DNA of 64,000 nt, taken from NCBI RefSeq assembly GCF_000023125.1, contig NC_013037.1, forward strand, positions 6,798,501 to 6,862,500, in the 5' to 3' direction. Under the pieces are notes generated by a model. That model had not been told where the DNA came from and ran no database searches. It saw nothing but the letters and a program-made list of their open reading frames with translations. The stretch is from Dyadobacter fermentans DSM 18053 (GTDB taxonomy: Bacteria; Bacteroidota; Bacteroidia; Cytophagales; Spirosomataceae). Within the stretch, counting starts at the first letter, position 1. Each line of letters begins with the position of its first letter. Positions 28,755-37,653 of the stretch are shown here, piece by piece. Both the position numbers and the translations under genes were made by a program.

Positions 28755-29876
28755 ATGGAAAGGCGCAGGGATCATGTGCAGGGGATTAAGCAGCCGGCAG
28801 CAGCAGGGAAGGAGAGTCGGAAATTTGCTTTCCTGGTTCATTTACGAAGCTATCGGGAGGATTTGAAACACATCGCTCGGCCGCTCGGATGGCTTCCCGA
28901 TCAATTCTATCATTATACTCTGGGCAAACGCCCGCTCCGCCCGTTTCTTTGGAGCAATGTCGCCATCGGGGCGGACGGGGACGAGGCAAGCGGCAGCATC
29001 ATCATGGTGCCCTATTCGGGGCGGCAGCTGCTTGAACGGCCGCGGCAGATGCTGCCGATTGTTCAGGACGCGGTCGATCTCGCTGTTTCCAAAGGGGCAA
29101 CGATGATCGGTTTAGGCGGATTGATATCGCCCGTAACGCTGGGCGGCAAGCTCGTAGCAGGCCGGGCAACTTATGGTGTGACCAATGGAAATGCTTTTAC
29201 AGCCGTCACTATTTTCAGGCGGTTACAGCGTTTGCTGGATGAGTTCGGCGGTTTCAGACCGACCATTGCCGTGGTGGGTGCGACGGGAAGTGTGGGGTCG
29301 TTGCTTTGTAAGATGCTGGCTGCGCAGGAACGCGATGCGCGCTATTTGCTGGTTGCAAGAAACGCCCGAAAGCTGGACAGTTTCTGCCACGAGGTTTCCA
29401 GGCAATACACATCTGTAAGCATGTCGACTTCCGTTCGCATGGACGATGTCCGTCATGCCGATATTGTAGTCCTCGTAACAAGCGATGCCGGAAGCTTGCT
29501 GAACCCGTCGCACTTACGTGAAAATTGCATTGTACTCGACGCAACGCAGCCCCGGAACGCTTCACGACTGATCACCACGCTGCGGTCGGACATTCAATTG
29601 ATTGATGGAGGCCTGGTGTCCGTTCCCTCATTACGGACCAACAAAATCGGCCGGCTGGGATTGCCGTCGGGCATATCCTTCGCGTGCATGGCCGAAACGA
29701 TGCTGCTCTCATTGAGCGGTCACAATGCCGACTTTTCGATCGGAAACCCGGGATTAGAACACGCGGAAGCTATTGGGCAAATGGCGCGAAAGCATGATCA
29801 CCTGGGTTTCAAAACTGCGGAGGACCATACTTTTGGCAAACCGCAAATGGTGCGACTACCCGAAATGGTTTGCTAA
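28755..29876 (+). CDS. Homologue of long-chain acyl-[acyl-carrier-protein] reductase (fatty aldehyde forming)
   Basis: 373 residues. Motifs align with cyanobacterial acyl-ACP reductase: IGLGGLISPVTLGG, TNGNAFTAVTIFRRL, the NAD(P) loop VGATGSVGS (174-182), LLVARNARKLD, then ISFACMAETMLLSLSGH and LEHAEAIGQMARKHDHLGF. The cysteine in FACMAE (Cys311) matches the thioester-forming cysteine of the cyanobacterial enzyme. The expected reaction is acyl-ACP (or acyl-CoA) to fatty aldehyde with NADPH. The first ~22 residues are an extra, poorly conserved stretch. It is followed at 37 bp by a flavin oxidoreductase gene and then an HxlR regulator. The substrate could differ from that in cyanobacteria. Confidence 0.75.
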   Translation: MERRRDHVQGIKQPAAAGKESRKFAFLVHLRSYREDLKHIARPLGWLPDQFYHYTLGKRPLRPFLWSNVAIGADGDEASGSIIMVPYSGRQLLERPRQMLPIVQDAVDLAVSKGATMIGLGGLISPVTLGGKLVAGRATYGVTNGNAFTAVTIFRRLQRLLDEFGGFRPTIAVVGATGSVGSLLCKMLAAQERDARYLLVARNARKLDSFCHEVSRQYTSVSMSTSVRMDDVRHADIVVLVTSDAGSLLNPSHLRENCIVLDATQPRNASRLITTLRSDIQLIDGGLVSVPSLRTNKIGRLGLPSGISFACMAETMLLSLSGHNADFSIGNPGLEHAEAIGQMARKHDHLGFKTAEDHTFGKPQMVRLPEMVC

Positions 29877-29913
29877 CGGCGTGCTACCTCTCACATTTTA
29901 ATGCTTCCGGCTC

Positions 29914-31219
29914 ATGGAAGATCCGATTTTCCAACCGCTGCATTTCCGGAACCTTACTGTCCGCAACCGCATTTTCCGTTCAAGCATTTCGGGCAGGATC
30001 GACAATTACGATGGTTCCGGAACGCCCGCCCGCATTAGCTGGGAGACGCGCTTCGCGAAGGGCGGGGTAGGGGCGATCATCAGTTCGCACATTCCCGTAG
30101 ACGCTGCGCAGCGCATTCTTCCCAACTATGCCATGATCGACCGCGACGACCGCATCCCATTCTGGTCCAGGCTGGTAGCGGCCGTGCATGCGTACGATTG
30201 CCGGTTTATCGGCCAGCTTTCGATGTCGGGACGGCAGCAGGATTCGTGGGGTGGAAAACAAATACCGGATTCCTCTTGCCCCTGTCAACGGCGTGGAGCG
30301 GTTTCACGGTTTACCGGGCAGGGCCATGACCTTGCGCGACATTCATGCGGCGATCGGCCGGTTCCGCGAGGCAGCAGGCCGGTCCAGAACGGCCGGAATG
30401 GATGGTATCGAGCTGCACGCGTCAAATGGCTATTTGTTTACCCAATTCCTTAGTTCGGCCATTAATAAGAGAAAAGACGAATACGGCGGCCCGCTTGCTA
30501 ACCGTGCGCGTTTCCTGCTGGACGTCGTACGCGCAATCCGGGCGGAAGTGGGGGATGACTATCATTTGCAGGTCAAAATCAATGCCGCCGATCATCACGA
30601 CGATTATTTCCTGAATTCAGGAAAGGGCAACACGCTCGCCGAGGGCATCCAGGTAGCCCAATGGCTGGAAGCGGCTGGCGTGGACGCGCTCCATATTTCT
30701 ACCGGCAGCCAGTTTCCGCACCCGCGTAATCCCATCGGACCATTACCTGCGGAGAGCGCAGTCGACACCTACACAGCGATGATCCGCAGCGGAAGGTTAT
30801 CATTTTTGAACTACCTTTCATTCCGGTTGTTACCCACGCGCGCATTGGCCAGGTGGCTGTGGGCGAGAAAGCAGCCACTCTTGCGCGAGGGCGTCAATCT
30901 GGCGGAATGCAGGGCGATCAAAGAGGCCGTTACAATTCCCGTCCTGTGCACCGGCGGCTTTCAGACGGCATCGGTGATCCGCCGGGCAATCAGCGATGGC
31001 GAATGCGACGGCGTAACGATAGCGCGGCCACTCATCGCGAACCCCGATTTACCCATTATATTTGCGTCCGGCGCCGACACGGCCAGCAGGCCTTGCACTT
31101 ATTGCAACAAATGCCTGGCGCACGTCCTGACCGACCCGCTGGGATGCTACGACGAGAGCCGGTACGACACCTACGAGGCGATGATCGAAGAGATTATGCA
31201 AATTTTCAATGAAAGTTGA
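29914..31219 (+). pseudogene. NADH:flavin oxidoreductase (Old Yellow Enzyme family), broken by a single-base frameshift
   Basis: The N-terminal part (MEDPIFQPLHFRNLTVRNRIFRSS...FIGQLSMSGRQQDS) reads in one frame and would stop at 30453. The rest (VENKYRIPLAPVNG, RAMTLRDIHAAIGRF, GMDGIELHASNGYLFTQFLS, VPVLCTGGF-like block) continues in the +2 frame to 31219. Removing one base from 30246-30252 restores an uninterrupted family-like reading, QQDSGVENKY. The C-terminus has the iron-sulphur-type motif CTYCNKC followed by GC, as in 2,4-dienoyl-CoA reductase relatives. The intact product would be about 434 residues with FMN. It is either a real frameshift or a sequence error; no strong slippery site is visible. 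Confidence 0.8.
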
Positions 31220-31607
31220 TATGAAAGAAAATTTCAAAGAAAACCACCCGGAATGCCGGGAAATGATCCTCCCCGTGCGCGACGCGCTGGACGTGATCAG
31301 CGGCAAGTGGAAAATTTCCATCCTCATCGCCATGAGCCTCGGCAACAAGCGTTTTATGGAGTTGCAGAACGCCATTCCGAACATCACCCCGAGAATGCTG
31401 TCGAAAGAGTTGAAGGAGCTGGAAATGAACCAGCTGGTCGAGCGGAAGGTCTACGATTCGTTTCCGCCTGTGATCGAATACGAACGTACCGCGCATGCCC
31501 AGTCGCTGGAACCGCTCATTGAAGAGCTGCGCCGCTGGGGCGAGTATCACCGGCTGGTAATCACCGGTACAAATATTGAGCACCCGGTAAAAGAATTGCA
31601 GGATTGA
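31209..31607 (+). CDS. HxlR family winged-helix transcriptional regulator
   Basis: 132 residues from ATG 31209, which overlaps the end of the oxidoreductase frame by 11 bp; ATG 31221 (MKENFKENHPECREM) is an alternative. The HxlR signature is complete: DVISGKWKISILIAMSLGNKRFMELQNAIPNITPRMLSKELKELE, then the wing and the PPVIEYERTAHAQSLEPLIEELRRWG end. The early Cys (HPEC) matches the redox-sensing position of the family. It probably regulates the acyl-ACP reductase/oxidoreductase operon that it ends, responding to an electrophile or redox signal. Confidence 0.9.
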   Translation: MKVDMKENFKENHPECREMILPVRDALDVISGKWKISILIAMSLGNKRFMELQNAIPNITPRMLSKELKELEMNQLVERKVYDSFPPVIEYERTAHAQSLEPLIEELRRWGEYHRLVITGTNIEHPVKELQD

Positions 31608-31665
31608 GGTAAAGTTGCCGGTTCGCCTGCTTTTTGACATTAAAAAGAATTTCTTCTCCACGAAT

Positions 31666-33414
31666 ATGAAGTTTGTCCCGCATTTGGCCGCATTCCTGGC
31701 GGCCGTTGGTTTGTCATTGTCCTCCTCGCACGCACAGCAGCATTCGGATGCGATCCGGTTAAATCAGATCGGTTTTTACCCTGCGGCGCCCAAGGTCGCG
31801 GTCGTTGCCGGTGACGGTTTCGAGGCATTTGAGGTGAAGGATGCCAAATCCGGGAAAACAGTGCTGAAAGGCATGCTTGGACCAGTACGGACCAGCCAGC
31901 ATTCTGGAAAACATACGCGCGTGGCCGATTTCAGCCAGCTTCGCAAACCGGGCAACTACACGATCGACGTGCCGGGTCTTGGGAAATCCGCGCCATTTAG
32001 CGTGGGTGCCCGCGTGCACCGCGAAGTGGCCGAGGCATCGCTTAAAGGGTTTTACTTCCAGCGGGCCTCCACCGAATTGCCCGAGAAATACGCCGGTAAA
32101 TGGGCCCGCAAAGCAGGTCATCCCGACGATAAGGTGCTGATCCACGCCTCGGCTGTGTCCGACGGACGGCCCGAAAATACCTTAATATCCTCCACCCGGG
32201 GCTGGTATGATGCGGGCGATTACAACAAGTATATTGTGAATTCCGGCATTACTATGGGCACTTTGCTGTCGTTGTACGAAGACTTCCCACTCTTTTTCGA
32301 AGATTTTAATATCAATATCCCCGAAAGCAACAATGGCGTTCCCGATCTGCTCGATGAAGTGGCCTGGAACCTGCGCTGGATGCTCACCATGCAGGACCCG
32401 GCCGATGGCGGTGTGTACCACAAGCTGACCAACCCGCGCTTCGACGGCATGATTATGCCCGACGCCGCCAAAAATCCGCGGTACGTCGTCCAGAAGGGCA
32501 CCGCGGCCACGCTTGACTTCGTGGCAGTAATGGCGCAGGCCTCGCGGGTATTTAAAAATTTCGACAACAAATTCCCCGGGCTCGCTGACTCGTGTACCAC
32601 TGCGGCCGTGCGAGGCTGGCAATGGGCCGGGAAAAATCCCGCCGTGCTGTATGAGCAGGGCGAAATGAACAAGCAATTCGATCCCGATGTGGTGACTGGC
32701 GCTTACGGAGACCGTTCGGTAAAGGATGAATGGATATGGGCAGCCAGCGAAATGTACGCCATGACGGGCAAACCCGAATACATTGAAAAAGTCGATTTGG
32801 AGCTGAACCAGCCACTGGCACTGCCTACCTGGGGCAATGTGAAGACGCTCGGATATTACACACTGGTTCGCTTTGGCGACAAGCTGAAACTGCCGGCCGA
32901 GCTGGCCGCGCCGCTGCGGAAGAGCATTGTGACCTACGCGGATGGCCTTATTTCCGGACTGGAAAAGCAGCCTTACCACACCGTAATGGGCAAAGTGGCT
33001 CAGGATTATTCCTGGGGTAGCAGCTCGGTGGCCGCCAACCAGGGCATTGCACTCATGTACGCCTACCGGATCACGAAGGATCTGCATCACTTGCACGGCG
33101 CGCTGGGTAACCTAGATTACCTGCTTGGAAGAAACGCCACCGGCTATTGCTTCCTCACAGGCTTCGGCAGCAAGCGCGTTATGCACCCGCACCACCGCCT
33201 TTCCATTGCCGACGGCGTCGTCGATCCCTTGCCGGGGTTGCTTTCGGGCGGGCCAAATCCTGGTCAGCAGGACAAATGCGCTGGATATCCCAACAAGTTT
33301 CCCGACGAATCTTTCATAGACCATGATTGCTCGTACGCTTCCAACGAGATCGCCATCAACTGGAATGCACCGATGGTGTACCTGGCGGCCGCATTGGAAG
33401 CGTCGATGAAATAG
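31666..33414 (+). CDS. Glycoside hydrolase family 9 (endoglucanase-type) enzyme
   Basis: The frame opens at 31615. The start MKFVPHLAAFLAAVGLSLSSS at 31666 gives a signal peptide (cut SSHAQ) and 582 residues. An N-terminal Ig-like CelD_N domain (about residues 25-110, IRLNQIGFYPAAPKVAVV, LRKPGNYTIDV) precedes the GH9 (alpha/alpha)6 barrel. The DAGDYNKY motif holds the catalytic base aspartates, RVMHPHHR is the GH9 histidine signature, and SNEIAINWNAP carries the acid glutamate. It cleaves beta-1,4-glucans or related beta-glycans outside the cytoplasm. There is no T9SS tail or cellulose-binding module, so it is probably periplasmic. Confidence 0.9.
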   Translation: MKFVPHLAAFLAAVGLSLSSSHAQQHSDAIRLNQIGFYPAAPKVAVVAGDGFEAFEVKDAKSGKTVLKGMLGPVRTSQHSGKHTRVADFSQLRKPGNYTIDVPGLGKSAPFSVGARVHREVAEASLKGFYFQRASTELPEKYAGKWARKAGHPDDKVLIHASAVSDGRPENTLISSTRGWYDAGDYNKYIVNSGITMGTLLSLYEDFPLFFEDFNINIPESNNGVPDLLDEVAWNLRWMLTMQDPADGGVYHKLTNPRFDGMIMPDAAKNPRYVVQKGTAATLDFVAVMAQASRVFKNFDNKFPGLADSCTTAAVRGWQWAGKNPAVLYEQGEMNKQFDPDVVTGAYGDRSVKDEWIWAASEMYAMTGKPEYIEKVDLELNQPLALPTWGNVKTLGYYTLVRFGDKLKLPAELAAPLRKSIVTYADGLISGLEKQPYHTVMGKVAQDYSWGSSSVAANQGIALMYAYRITKDLHHLHGALGNLDYLLGRNATGYCFLTGFGSKRVMHPHHRLSIADGVVDPLPGLLSGGPNPGQQDKCAGYPNKFPDESFIDHDCSYASNEIAINWNAPMVYLAAALEASMK

Positions 33415-33426
33415 CTGCCGCCCCGG

Positions 33427-33633
33427 TCAGGCGCTTTTCCCTTTCACCGGAACGGTTTCGGGTGTTTCGTTATAGCCCTTCTTTTTGGTCATATTTACCT
33501 TTTCGGATTTCCGTACAGATTCCTGTTCGAGAACTTCCGACGGTTTGCGGCTGTCATCTTCCTGTTTCGACTTGCTCTTCGGGCCTCCCTTGCTTGGGGA
33601 GCCGCCTTCCACATTTTTAGTTTGCGTTTTCAT
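33427..33633 (-). CDS. Small hydrophilic Lys/Glu/Ser-rich protein
   Basis: 68 residues, highly charged and probably disordered (GGSPSKGGPKSKSKQEDDSRKPSEVLEQESVRKSEK). It has no signal peptide, membrane segment or known motif. It lies on the opposite strand just after the GH9 gene, with 127 bp before the acyl-CoA dehydrogenase. I report it because the gap holds no other gene and the start follows normal context; function unknown. Confidence 0.45.
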   Translation of the reverse strand: MKTQTKNVEGGSPSKGGPKSKSKQEDDSRKPSEVLEQESVRKSEKVNMTKKKGYNETPETVPVKGKSA

Positions 33634-33760
33634 GATTTCTGAGGTTTAGATTCATCCTTGCAATTTTCATTCCCGTGTTGTTCTGGTTAGTTTTAAGGCT
33701 ATTACCAGTAGAACGTCCGTCTGGGACGCCTCTTTACTACATCAAAATCCAACAAACGGT

Positions 33761-35119
33761 ATGAACCTCTTCAAATCCTTTTCCCAGTTACGCAACCTCC
33801 TCAAATCCATCGACATCGAAGCAGTCAGCAAGTTGTCCCAAAAGGTAGACCTCAACCAGCTCATGGGCGTCGTGTCCAAAATGAGTGAGGAAGACCTCGG
33901 TAAAATGCTGAAATTCATGCAAGCCGGTTCGGGCAAAAAGAAAGCCCCGCCGGTGGTGAACGGCGATTTTTACGAACTGGCTTCCACACTGAGTCCCGAG
34001 GAACGGGAAATCCAGCTCAAAGTGCGGGATTTTATGGAAACGGAAATCCGCCCGATCGCCAACTATTACTGGAACAATGCCCAGTTTCCAATGCATATCA
34101 TCGCGCTGATGGCCAGGCTGAACATCTGCGGGCTCACTTACCAGGGATATGGCTGCGCAGGCCGTTCCGCATTGCTCGAAGGCTTCATCGCCATGGAAAT
34201 GGCCCGTGTCGATTCGTCCATTTCGACGTTTTTCGGTGTGCACAGCGGCCTGGCGATGGGCTCCATTTACCTTTGCGGCTCGGAGGAACAAAAGCAGCAA
34301 TGGCTGCCGGTGATGCAGCGCATGGAGCTGATCGGCGCATTCGGGCTTACGGAGCCGGAGGTAGGCTCAGGCGCCGCGGGCGGGCTTACCACCACCTGCA
34401 AAAAGGAGGGCGACGAATGGGTGATCAACGGCCAGAAGAAATGGATCGGCAACGCCACATTCTCCGACATTACGATTATCTGGGCACGCGATCTGGGCGA
34501 TAACCAGGTCAAAGGGTTTATCGTCAAAAAGGAAAACCCCGGATTTAAAGCCGAAAAAATGGAGGATAAAATGGCGCTTCGCACGGTGCAAAATGCATTA
34601 ATCACGCTCACCGACTGCCGCGTGCCTGAAACCGACCGTCTTCAAAATGCCAATTCGTTTAAGGATACTGCCAATGTGCTGCGCATGACGCGTGCCGGGG
34701 TGGCGTGGCAGGCAGTAGGTTGCGGCCGCGGTGCCTACGAGCTGGCATTGAAGTACACCATGCAACGGAAGCAGTTCGGCCGCCCGATCGCTGGCTTCCA
34801 GCTCGTTCAGGACCTGCTCGTCACCATGTTGGGCGACCTTACGGCCATGCAAACGATGGTTTACCGGCTTTCGCAATTGCAGGATGCCGGCGACCTGGCC
34901 GATGAGCACGCCTCACTCGCCAAGGTATTCTGTACGCTTCGGATGCGGTCCATCGTGGATCACGCCCGCGAGCTCTTCGGCGGGAATGGCATTTTGCTCG
35001 AATACGACATTGCGCGCTTCGTGGCGGATGCCGAGGCCATTTATTCTTACGAGGGTACCAAGGAAATCAATTCGCTGATCGTCGGGCGGGCGATCACCGG
35101 CGAGAGTGCGTTTGTATAG
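33761..35119 (+). CDS. Acyl-CoA dehydrogenase (glutaryl-CoA dehydrogenase/acyl-CoA oxidase-like subgroup)
   Basis: 452 residues. An unusual ~70-residue helical extension at the N-terminus (MNLFKSFSQLRNLLKSID...EDLGKMLKFMQAGSGKKK) precedes the usual ACAD fold. Family features are AFGLTEPEVGSGAAGG and WVINGQKKWIGNATFSDI (FAD and substrate site), YTMQRKQFGRPIAGFQLVQ, ELFGGNGILLEYDIARFVADAEAIYSYEGTKEIN (catalytic Glu in YEGT). It oxidises an acyl-CoA to enoyl-CoA with FAD. Sequence style is closest to the glutaryl-CoA dehydrogenase group; the substrate is not certain. It is a single gene converging on the thioredoxin-like gene. Confidence 0.9.
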   Translation: MNLFKSFSQLRNLLKSIDIEAVSKLSQKVDLNQLMGVVSKMSEEDLGKMLKFMQAGSGKKKAPPVVNGDFYELASTLSPEEREIQLKVRDFMETEIRPIANYYWNNAQFPMHIIALMARLNICGLTYQGYGCAGRSALLEGFIAMEMARVDSSISTFFGVHSGLAMGSIYLCGSEEQKQQWLPVMQRMELIGAFGLTEPEVGSGAAGGLTTTCKKEGDEWVINGQKKWIGNATFSDITIIWARDLGDNQVKGFIVKKENPGFKAEKMEDKMALRTVQNALITLTDCRVPETDRLQNANSFKDTANVLRMTRAGVAWQAVGCGRGAYELALKYTMQRKQFGRPIAGFQLVQDLLVTMLGDLTAMQTMVYRLSQLQDAGDLADEHASLAKVFCTLRMRSIVDHARELFGGNGILLEYDIARFVADAEAIYSYEGTKEINSLIVGRAITGESAFV

Positions 35120-35127
35120 TGCGAACC

Positions 35128-35153
35128 AGGCACATTGGGGCTACAATGTGCCT
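35128..35153. terminator. Hairpin between convergent genes
   Basis: A perfect 10-bp stem, AGGCACATTG (35128-35137) with CAATGTGCCT (35144-35153), loop GGGCTA. The right arm lies within the last codons of the minus-strand gene. There is no long T-run, so termination strength is uncertain. Confidence 0.5.
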
Positions 35154-36523
35154 GTCTTCATTTTGTTGAGGCGTATTTCAAAGGATTGGTAGGCCATCCC
35201 GCTGATCTTCTGCGCTTCCATGGCTTTGGTTTGCCATTCGATGGCCTCGTCCCGTCTGTCCAGCCGGTAAAGAATGTGGGCGTAAGTATCCATCCAATTC
35301 GGGTCGCCCAGTTTGAAAGGCGTTTGTGCCCTTCTTCCTTTGCTATCGCCCAGTTCCATCGACTTTTTGGACCAGGCCAATGCTTTTTCCAGTAATGCCT
35401 TGTCGCGCGTGAGCTCGTAGAAGTGGTAGGCGTGTTCATTCAGGTCCTTGTAAATAAACTGCGAAGGCGGCATGATCGCCATCGACCGTACCACGATGCC
35501 TTGTTCGGGCTTGCCGCGTTTGGTGGTAAAGGCTGTATTTTGCTCATGGAAGGCCGCGTCGTCCATTTTATTGAGAGAGTCGACGGTCAATGGCATGTAA
35601 TGGCTTTCCATCAGCTGTACGGCCTGCTCCAGATACCGCAGGGTGTCCCGGGTTTGGTAATAATACTGCACCATTGTTTTGGCATACTCCACCTGGCCTT
35701 TCGACGGGCTTTTTCGCTGTACGTCGCGGGCAAATTCGGCCGTGCGGACGGCCAGTGGTTCGTCCCGTTTCCAAACGGCAAGCCGGAACGTGTTGCCGAT
35801 AATGCCTTCGCGCATCATCTTGCGGTTATCCGGCGAGCCAGCCTGGAAAATGCTATCCAGCAAAGAAGGCGGTGTTTTGGTGGTAATGGCTTTGTAGGCA
35901 GCAGAATTGAGTGCCGGAGCGAATGCAAGGATGGTTTGGACCGATTGAAAATTGGCCAGCGAATCAATAGGAAGAAACGCTACGTACTCGTCGAGTAACT
36001 GGTCTACGGGCATGGATGCCTCGCGTTTTTTGGTCATATACTCCCGCAGGAACACGAGCCCGCGCACGCCTGCTTTGTATTCCTTGTCGTAATCGGCCAG
36101 TTGCTTTTGGCCCTTGCGGCTGAGTGCCAGTTCCGCCCCTGACTCATATGCGCCCGAATTGCCCGTAGACCCATTGTTCACATGGAGGATATTGCCGTTG
36201 GCATCTACGAAAAGCGACATCAGTGAGCTTCTGATGGCAAATTTTCGTGCTAGGCTCAGGCCGTTGGGCGTGCTCACATTGCAACGAATGGAAATAAAAT
36301 TGTCATCAAACAACTCTTTCAAATCTTTGCCGCTGAAACCCTGGGAGGCGACTTCGTTGCATTGCACGCATTCGCTGTTTTCGAAATGGATAAAAATCAG
36401 CTTGTCTTGCTCAGTGGCTTGTTTGGAAAGCTCGTTCCAGGGGGTATTGCTGTCGATGAATGTAATTTGACCGCGGCTTTGAAAGGAGATAATCAGCGCA
36501 AATGCGAGTATAATCTGCTTCAT
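35141..36523 (-). CDS. Secreted thioredoxin-fold protein with long helical C-terminus
   Basis: 460 residues with an N-terminal signal (MKQIILAFALIISFQSRGQ). The thioredoxin-like domain covers about residues 25-145, with the CXXC pair in SECVQCNE (Cys52, Cys55). It is of the type in which the domain follows W-x-E-L-x-K-x-A-x-x-x-x-K-L. The remaining ~300 residues are helical and repeat-like, ending in a TPR-like stretch (DKALLEKALAWSKKSMELGDSKGR, AEAIEWQTKAMEAQ-like). A role in thiol redox in the periplasm is likely; the partner is unknown. Confidence 0.75.
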   Translation of the reverse strand: MKQIILAFALIISFQSRGQITFIDSNTPWNELSKQATEQDKLIFIHFENSECVQCNEVASQGFSGKDLKELFDDNFISIRCNVSTPNGLSLARKFAIRSSLMSLFVDANGNILHVNNGSTGNSGAYESGAELALSRKGQKQLADYDKEYKAGVRGLVFLREYMTKKREASMPVDQLLDEYVAFLPIDSLANFQSVQTILAFAPALNSAAYKAITTKTPPSLLDSIFQAGSPDNRKMMREGIIGNTFRLAVWKRDEPLAVRTAEFARDVQRKSPSKGQVEYAKTMVQYYYQTRDTLRYLEQAVQLMESHYMPLTVDSLNKMDDAAFHEQNTAFTTKRGKPEQGIVVRSMAIMPPSQFIYKDLNEHAYHFYELTRDKALLEKALAWSKKSMELGDSKGRRAQTPFKLGDPNWMDTYAHILYRLDRRDEAIEWQTKAMEAQKISGMAYQSFEIRLNKMKTGTL

Positions 36524-36634
36524 GGGTTGTCAGGTTAATGCTTTGTTCAAATGTAATTTAATTTTTGTAACCGCGTGTGAACCGAAAGTGAATAATTGCT
36601 GTGTAATTTGGCCCATTATCCAAGCTCCATTCCC

Positions 36635-37081
36635 GTGCATTCAGCCCTAACCATCCGCCGCGCCTCCATCGCCGACCGCGCAATCATTTACGACATGATA
36701 TGCGGCCTCGAAAACACGGCCCTCGACCGCAAAGGCTTCGATGCGGCATTCGACCGGAATATAACCAGTCCGAACATTTCTTACTTTATCGCCGAGCTCG
36801 CCGGCTCTTCGGTGGGCGTGGTGAGCTGCCACATTCAGGCGCTGTTGCACCATGCCGCGCTGGTGGCCGAAATCCAGGAAATGTATGTGGAGCCCGAGCA
36901 CCGCTCGCAGCACGTCGGTAAGGCATTGATGGACCATGTGGCTGCATTTGCCCAGGCGGAGGGCGCCATTCAAATGGAAGTGACCTCCCGCGCAACCCGG
37001 GAGCAGGCGCACCGTTTCTACCAGCGGGAGGGGTTTGAGAAATCGCACGTCAAGCTCGTGCGGTATTTCAAAATCCAATAA
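36635..37081 (+). CDS. GNAT family N-acetyltransferase
   Basis: The frame is open from a TTG at 36596. The GTG at 36635 (MHSALTIRRASIADR) is the most natural start, giving about 148 residues. Motif A is present (VAEIQEMYVEPEHRSQHVGKALMDHVAAFA, with R-x-x-x-V-G-K for the acetyl-CoA pyrophosphate), followed by MEVTSRATREQAHRFYQREGFEKS. It transfers acetyl from acetyl-CoA to an unknown amine. It is divergent from the thioredoxin-like gene, and a hairpin terminator follows. Confidence 0.85.
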   Translation: MHSALTIRRASIADRAIIYDMICGLENTALDRKGFDAAFDRNITSPNISYFIAELAGSSVGVVSCHIQALLHHAALVAEIQEMYVEPEHRSQHVGKALMDHVAAFAQAEGAIQMEVTSRATREQAHRFYQREGFEKSHVKLVRYFKIQ

Positions 37082-37082
37082 A

Positions 37083-37112
37083 AAAGCACCAGGCCAATGT
37101 CCCGGTGCTTTA
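37083..37112 (+). terminator. Hairpin terminator after the GNAT gene
   Basis: AAAGCACC (37083-37090) pairs perfectly with GGTGCTTT (37104-37111) around a 13-nt loop. A-tract and T-rich flanks allow action in both directions toward the convergent gene. Confidence 0.65.
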
Positions 37113-37151
37113 TGTATTACCCTAAACCTTCAACTATAACCTTCAATCTTG

Positions 37152-37541
37152 TCAGTATCTGCCTCTGTGGCGGTCGCGGGCCCAGCGGTCGCGGTCGCGG
37201 CTCATGCGGCGCGTGTCCGACATCAGCTCGTGCAGGTCGTTGCGTAGGATTCTCTCCTCGCGGTTCGACAGCCGGCCGCGGCGGGCGAAAAGCCGTTCTT
37301 TTTCCTGGATGCGCTCATAGCGGTTCATGAGCATGTTCGCTTCCCGTGAGGTAAGCGTGCCCCATTGCACACCGTTGGCGATATTTTGTCTTGCTTCTCT
37401 TTGTAGTCGGTTGATATCCGACATTCTTTCATGGCGGTAACCGTCGCGGTAGCCGTCACGATCGTAACGCGGACCATATTGGGCGGAAGCATTTGTGAAT
37501 CCTAATGCGAGAACCACTGCGGCAAAAAGTATCTTTTTCAT
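37152..37541 (-). CDS. Secreted Arg/Asp/Tyr-rich small protein
   Basis: 129 residues with a clear signal peptide (cut NASAQ). After it comes a YGPRYDRDGYRDGYRHE stretch, a helical central part (INRLQREARQNIANGVQWGTLTSREANMLMNRYERIQEKERLFARRG, LSNREERILRNDLHELMSD) and a very basic RDRDRWARDRHRGRY tail. It resembles small periplasmic helical proteins of Cytophagales with internal GxLTxxE repeats. No function can be given. Strongly charged periplasmic proteins of this type may bind metals, RNA or anionic envelope polymers, but this is speculation. Confidence 0.65.
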   Translation of the reverse strand: MKKILFAAVVLALGFTNASAQYGPRYDRDGYRDGYRHERMSDINRLQREARQNIANGVQWGTLTSREANMLMNRYERIQEKERLFARRGRLSNREERILRNDLHELMSDTRRMSRDRDRWARDRHRGRY

Positions 37542-37653
37542 AACCCAAAAGTTTTAAAGTTTTGTGGGTTAGAGGGCCGACTGCCGCAGAAGTTTAAAGT
37601 GGGATTGTTAACGATTGTTAACCGGAAATGCAGTTTATTTAACCTTTTGAAAA

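Noticed and set aside
30241..30260. Programmed ribosomal frameshift in the oxidoreductase gene
   Set aside because: No slippery heptamer or downstream pseudoknot is evident, and the family is not known for recoding; a mutation or sequence error is simpler.
30188..31219. A separate 343-residue gene starting at 30188
   Set aside because: The first ~30 residues of this frame overlap the N-terminal frame and are not family-like; the frame is best explained as the continuation of the frameshifted oxidoreductase.
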